From the NCBI GenBank assembly GCA_028701815.1, contig JAQVPY010000032.1, positions 1-15,730 on the forward strand: a stretch of DNA of 15,730 nt. Reading direction: 5' to 3'. The stretch comes from Bacteroidales bacterium. Its GTDB lineage: Bacteria > Bacteroidota > Bacteroidia > Bacteroidales > BM520. Made by a program: the position numbers and the translations under genes. Positions 13,562-15,730 of the stretch are shown one piece after another (the stretch's first letter is position 1; every line of letters begins with the position of its first letter). Under the pieces are notes generated by a model that ran no database searches, was not told the origin of the DNA, and saw only the letters and a program-made list of their open reading frames with translations.

Positions 13562-15079
13562 TTATTGTATTACTTTATCAATAATCTTTTCTAATCTTTC
13601 AATATCTTCATCAGCTTTATAATAGCCGGCAGCTTTGGCAGCTTTATATAATTGTAACGCCTTATTAATATCTTTTGTTGTCCCGACGCCTTCTTCGTAA
13701 CAGGTGGCGAGGTTGTTCAGTGTTCTACCATCGGCATCAGGTTCAGCTAAAGTCAGCAGGCGGAAGCATTCATCGTAGTCGACAGCCACATAGCGACCAT
13801 CGTGATAAATGTCGGCAAGTGCAGAAAGTGCAGGAGAATATCTTTTAGCCACAGCTTTCCGCATCCAGTTTAGTCCTTCTTCATATTTAGGCTCAAACCA
13901 TTTATTGCCGTAAAATAGGACAAAGCCCAAGTTAAATTCCGCATCGGCATCTCCTGTCTCCGCTTTTTGGCGGAAAACTTCTATTGCCTTTAAAGCTTCT
14001 TCCTGTGTAGGACAGTGATGACTGCAATGTGCGCAGTCGCCATCTTTATGGCAATCATCTTCTGTACCGTTAAAAGGTGCATCTAAAACATGCTTGTCAT
14101 CTTTTTTATAGTATAAAGTTCCCTTTTTTGCGTAAAAAATTGGATTGTCGGGGTGGACATCAATGTATGGTGGGTGATCTTCACTATCAACACATTCTTC
14201 ATAATAGAAATCCGAAGCTATTTCTTTGAGTGAGGCGGGAAGGGAGATAAAATCGAGGCAGTTAAAAACATTATAACCGATTATTTCAACCCCTTCGGAA
14301 ATGGTTACTTTTTTAAGCCACATTCCGTCAAACGCCATATTCCCAATTTCTTTTACCGATGGTGGAATTATAAGCTCCTCCAAATAATTAAGGTGAAAAC
14401 ATTTATCCGGAATTTTATTGAGATTGTTCGACAAAGTCAATTTTTCAACATCTGTGCCACAAAAAGCTCCATTTCCAATGGTTGTAACTGAATCCGGAAG
14501 AAGAATAGTCAGTATTTCTGTATCGACAAATGCATAATCTCCTATTTCTTTTAAAGAGTTATTGAATTTGACGGATCGTAATTTATCATAATCGCAGCAT
14601 AAACATTTGCCAATATATTCCACACCTTCGGGAAGTACGAAATCCTTAATGGTATTCGGTATGTGAATCAGCGATTTTTTGTCTTCCGAAAACACAAATC
14701 GGTTATCATCAAAGATGAAAGATTTTGTTCTGTCAGAATTGATAATTATTTTCGTCAGAATTGAAAGTGAGCCCCAATTATAATCAACTGTTGTCAAAGT
14801 TTCTTCAACAAAAGAATTGATGTTATAATTAATATCCTTATTACTTATGATATTAATGTTATCTAATGTCAGCCTTTTTAATTTCAGCTTGAACAAATTC
14901 TCTTCAAAAGTAAATAGCTTATCCGAATCAAGAAGGCCTTTTAAAGTCAACTCATCCACATCCTGATTATCTTTAATCCAATTGGTAAAAGAAATGTAAT
15001 CCAATTTTTGTGTTTCATCGGCAACATTAGAATTTAGAATTACGTTGCCGTCTTTTATGATGACAGTCGCTTTTTTCAT
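13562..15079 (-). CDS. BspA-type leucine-rich repeat plus Sel1 repeat protein
   Basis: A 505-residue protein without signal peptide, so probably cytoplasmic. Residues about 135-290 hold BspA/LRR_5 repeats (VLPEGVEYIGKCLC, LPDSVTTIGNGAF, IPPSVKEIGNMAF, TISEGVEIIGYNVF), each of the form P..V..IG...F. A Cys/His-rich linker at 343-356 (Cys343, His344, Cys349, His351, Cys352, His354, His355, Cys356) could bind a metal. Residues about 360-500 hold Sel1/TPR-like helical repeats (AEFNLGFVLFYG, ALSALADIYHDGR, TLNNLATCYEEGVG). Both repeat types serve protein binding. Most BspA-LRR proteins are secreted, so a cytoplasmic one is less usual. The gene starts two bases after the HIRAN gene stop, so the two are cotranscribed. 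Base composition shifts between the AT-rich LRR half and the GC-richer Sel1 half. Function unknown. Confidence 0.87.
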   Translation of the reverse strand: MKKATVIIKDGNVILNSNVADETQKLDYISFTNWIKDNQDVDELTLKGLLDSDKLFTFEENLFKLKLKRLTLDNINIISNKDINYNINSFVEETLTTVDYNWGSLSILTKIIINSDRTKSFIFDDNRFVFSEDKKSLIHIPNTIKDFVLPEGVEYIGKCLCCDYDKLRSVKFNNSLKEIGDYAFVDTEILTILLPDSVTTIGNGAFCGTDVEKLTLSNNLNKIPDKCFHLNYLEELIIPPSVKEIGNMAFDGMWLKKVTISEGVEIIGYNVFNCLDFISLPASLKEIASDFYYEECVDSEDHPPYIDVHPDNPIFYAKKGTLYYKKDDKHVLDAPFNGTEDDCHKDGDCAHCSHHCPTQEEALKAIEVFRQKAETGDADAEFNLGFVLFYGNKWFEPKYEEGLNWMRKAVAKRYSPALSALADIYHDGRYVAVDYDECFRLLTLAEPDADGRTLNNLATCYEEGVGTTKDINKALQLYKAAKAAGYYKADEDIERLEKIIDKVIQ

Positions 15080-15081
15080 TG

Positions 15082-15444
15082 CTACCGGGTAGAGTCTTCT
15101 TTTCCTTCCTCCTTCTCATGCAACTTGATATATACGATAATCCCGAGTTGTAGCTCCGGATGTTCTTCCGGAGCTACTCGGTTAATTCTGACCTCAAACA
15201 AATCGTTCCAACCCTGTTGAAGAAATTTGCATATATCATGATTTTCTCCTCTGGGGATAAAGCCGATCTTATCGTCGCCGTAATAGAGGGCTACGGCATA
15301 AGGGTCGAATTTATTGTCCTCCTCAAGTTCCAGACGAAGCTCGGTGCCGATATGTAGCTCATTAAAGACGATAGGACCGTCCCAATAAGTAAAGCCTGCG
15401 ACATGAGTCGTCATATAATGTCTGCGTTTTAGTGCTTTTTCCAT
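15082..15444 (-). CDS. Stand-alone HIRAN domain protein
   Basis: A 120-residue protein consisting almost wholly of a HIRAN domain (about residues 13-105): HVAGFTYWDG, then LHIGTELRLELEEDNKFDPYAVALYYGDDKIGFIPR, N68 and FLQQG. The E..N..DP.AV.v......iG.iPR..n..i pattern is diagnostic. In HLTF/Rad5 the HIRAN domain binds 3' DNA ends. Small bacterial stand-alone versions are widespread and of unclear role. No signal peptide is seen. A charged tail (EKEEGKEDSTR) closes the protein. Met11 is an alternative start, since a partial -7 box (TACCTTTA, 15449-15456) lies very near the first ATG. It is transcribed with the LRR/Sel1 gene. Confidence 0.85.
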   Translation of the reverse strand: MEKALKRRHYMTTHVAGFTYWDGPIVFNELHIGTELRLELEEDNKFDPYAVALYYGDDKIGFIPRGENHDICKFLQQGWNDLFEVRINRVAPEEHPELQLGIIVYIKLHEKEEGKEDSTR

Positions 15445-15487
15445 TTTCTAAAGGTAATAGTTTAACGCGACAAAGGAACAACCGATT

Positions 15488-15530
15488 TTTGACAACTTGT
15501 GTCAAAGAAAAATTTTTTTCAAAAAATTTT
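15488..15530. repeat. Two adjacent inverted repeats upstream of the HIRAN gene
   Basis: TTTGACA (15488-15494) and TGTCAAA (15500-15506) form a perfect 7-base inverted repeat around ACTTG. Next to it, AAAATTTTTT (15509-15518) and AAAAAATTTT (15521-15530) form a perfect 10-base AT-only repeat reaching the stop codon of the right-edge gene. They could be an operator plus a weak terminator; neither is a textbook intrinsic terminator. Confidence 0.4.
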
Positions 15531-15730
15531 ATCTTTTTTCTTCATTTTGGAGTAATTTCATCAAAATGACAGCGTTAAGAGTTTCCAAGGCACCAAAAAC
15601 GAAATAGATATTTGTCATGAAATTAAATCCGAACAGCACCCACTCGAGGGCGCACCACAGCATCAATATCACGCCGGAAACGAGGGCAAACAAAGGGGCA
15701 TAGCGATTATTGCGCAGCAGCATCACAGCC
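15529..15730 (-). CDS. Small integral membrane protein, C-terminal part
   Basis: Partial: the frame is open to the right edge, and only the last 66 codons are visible. The visible GTG (15726) and ATG (15723) are probably internal. The sequence has RNNRYAPLFALVSGVILMLW followed by CALEWVLFGF and YFVFGALETLNAVILMKLL, giving two membrane helices and a charged end (NEEKR). The layout, RRxRYAPxxAxxxGxxLxxW then a second helix with YFVxGxxE, resembles the C-terminus of small four-helix membrane proteins of unknown function found in many bacteria. No function can be assigned. Confidence 0.6.
   Translation of the reverse strand, partial: AVMLLRNNRYAPLFALVSGVILMLWCALEWVLFGFNFMTNIYFVFGALETLNAVILMKLLQNEEKR

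Overview
The window looks like chromosomal DNA from a Bacteroidota member, most likely order Bacteroidales. Four things point there: promoter -7 boxes of the Bacteroides type (TAnnTTTG) ahead of several genes, usually no Shine-Dalgarno sequence, many lipoproteins, and gene types typical of gut Bacteroidales (a SpmA-like nucleoside-recognition protein, a transglutaminase lipoprotein, BspA-type leucine-rich repeats with Sel1 repeats). Genus cannot be decided from the sequence. No tRNA, rRNA, CRISPR array, insertion sequence or phage gene was seen.

Layout. (1) Positions 1-736 hold the start of a SpmA-like membrane protein (minus) and a divergent msrA (plus); their promoters interlock in about 40 bases. 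(2) Positions 794-9189 are one tight minus-strand run of six genes, transcribed from 9189 downward: a lipoprotein mutarotase, a large transglutaminase lipoprotein, a DUF218/SanA-like membrane protein, a small lipocalin-like lipoprotein, an AsmA-family protein and a HAD phosphatase. Gaps and overlaps are small (5, 1, 36, -4 and 9 bases), so it is probably one operon. Its products mostly act in the cell envelope. (3) Positions 9385-11724 carry the AmmeMemoRadiSam module: a radical SAM enzyme and a fusion of the Memo-like (AmrB) and AMMECR1 (AmrA) proteins. This set is conserved from bacteria to archaea, with human homologues MEMO1 and AMMECR1, but its biochemical role is not settled. (4) Positions 11790-13424 hold a C-terminal scrap of an outer-membrane beta-barrel gene (plus), a TauE/SafE-type anion exporter, a truncated HXXEE-family gene and a CDP-alcohol phosphatidyltransferase. 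(5) Positions 13562-15444 carry a two-gene unit: a HIRAN-domain protein followed two bases later by a cytoplasmic LRR/Sel1 protein with a Cys/His cluster. (6) The right edge cuts a small membrane-protein gene.

No complete new defence or mobile system is evident. The most rewarding material is the AmmeMemoRadiSam module; the HIRAN + LRR/Sel1 pair; two gene remnants too short for routine ORF calling (the barrel end at 11790-11912 and the HXXEE start at 12698-12877); a radical SAM gene that seems to have lost its C-terminal Cys-rich tail; and a transglutaminase with apparently inactive second-transglutaminase and thioredoxin-like domains. All family calls were made by reading motifs, without database searches.
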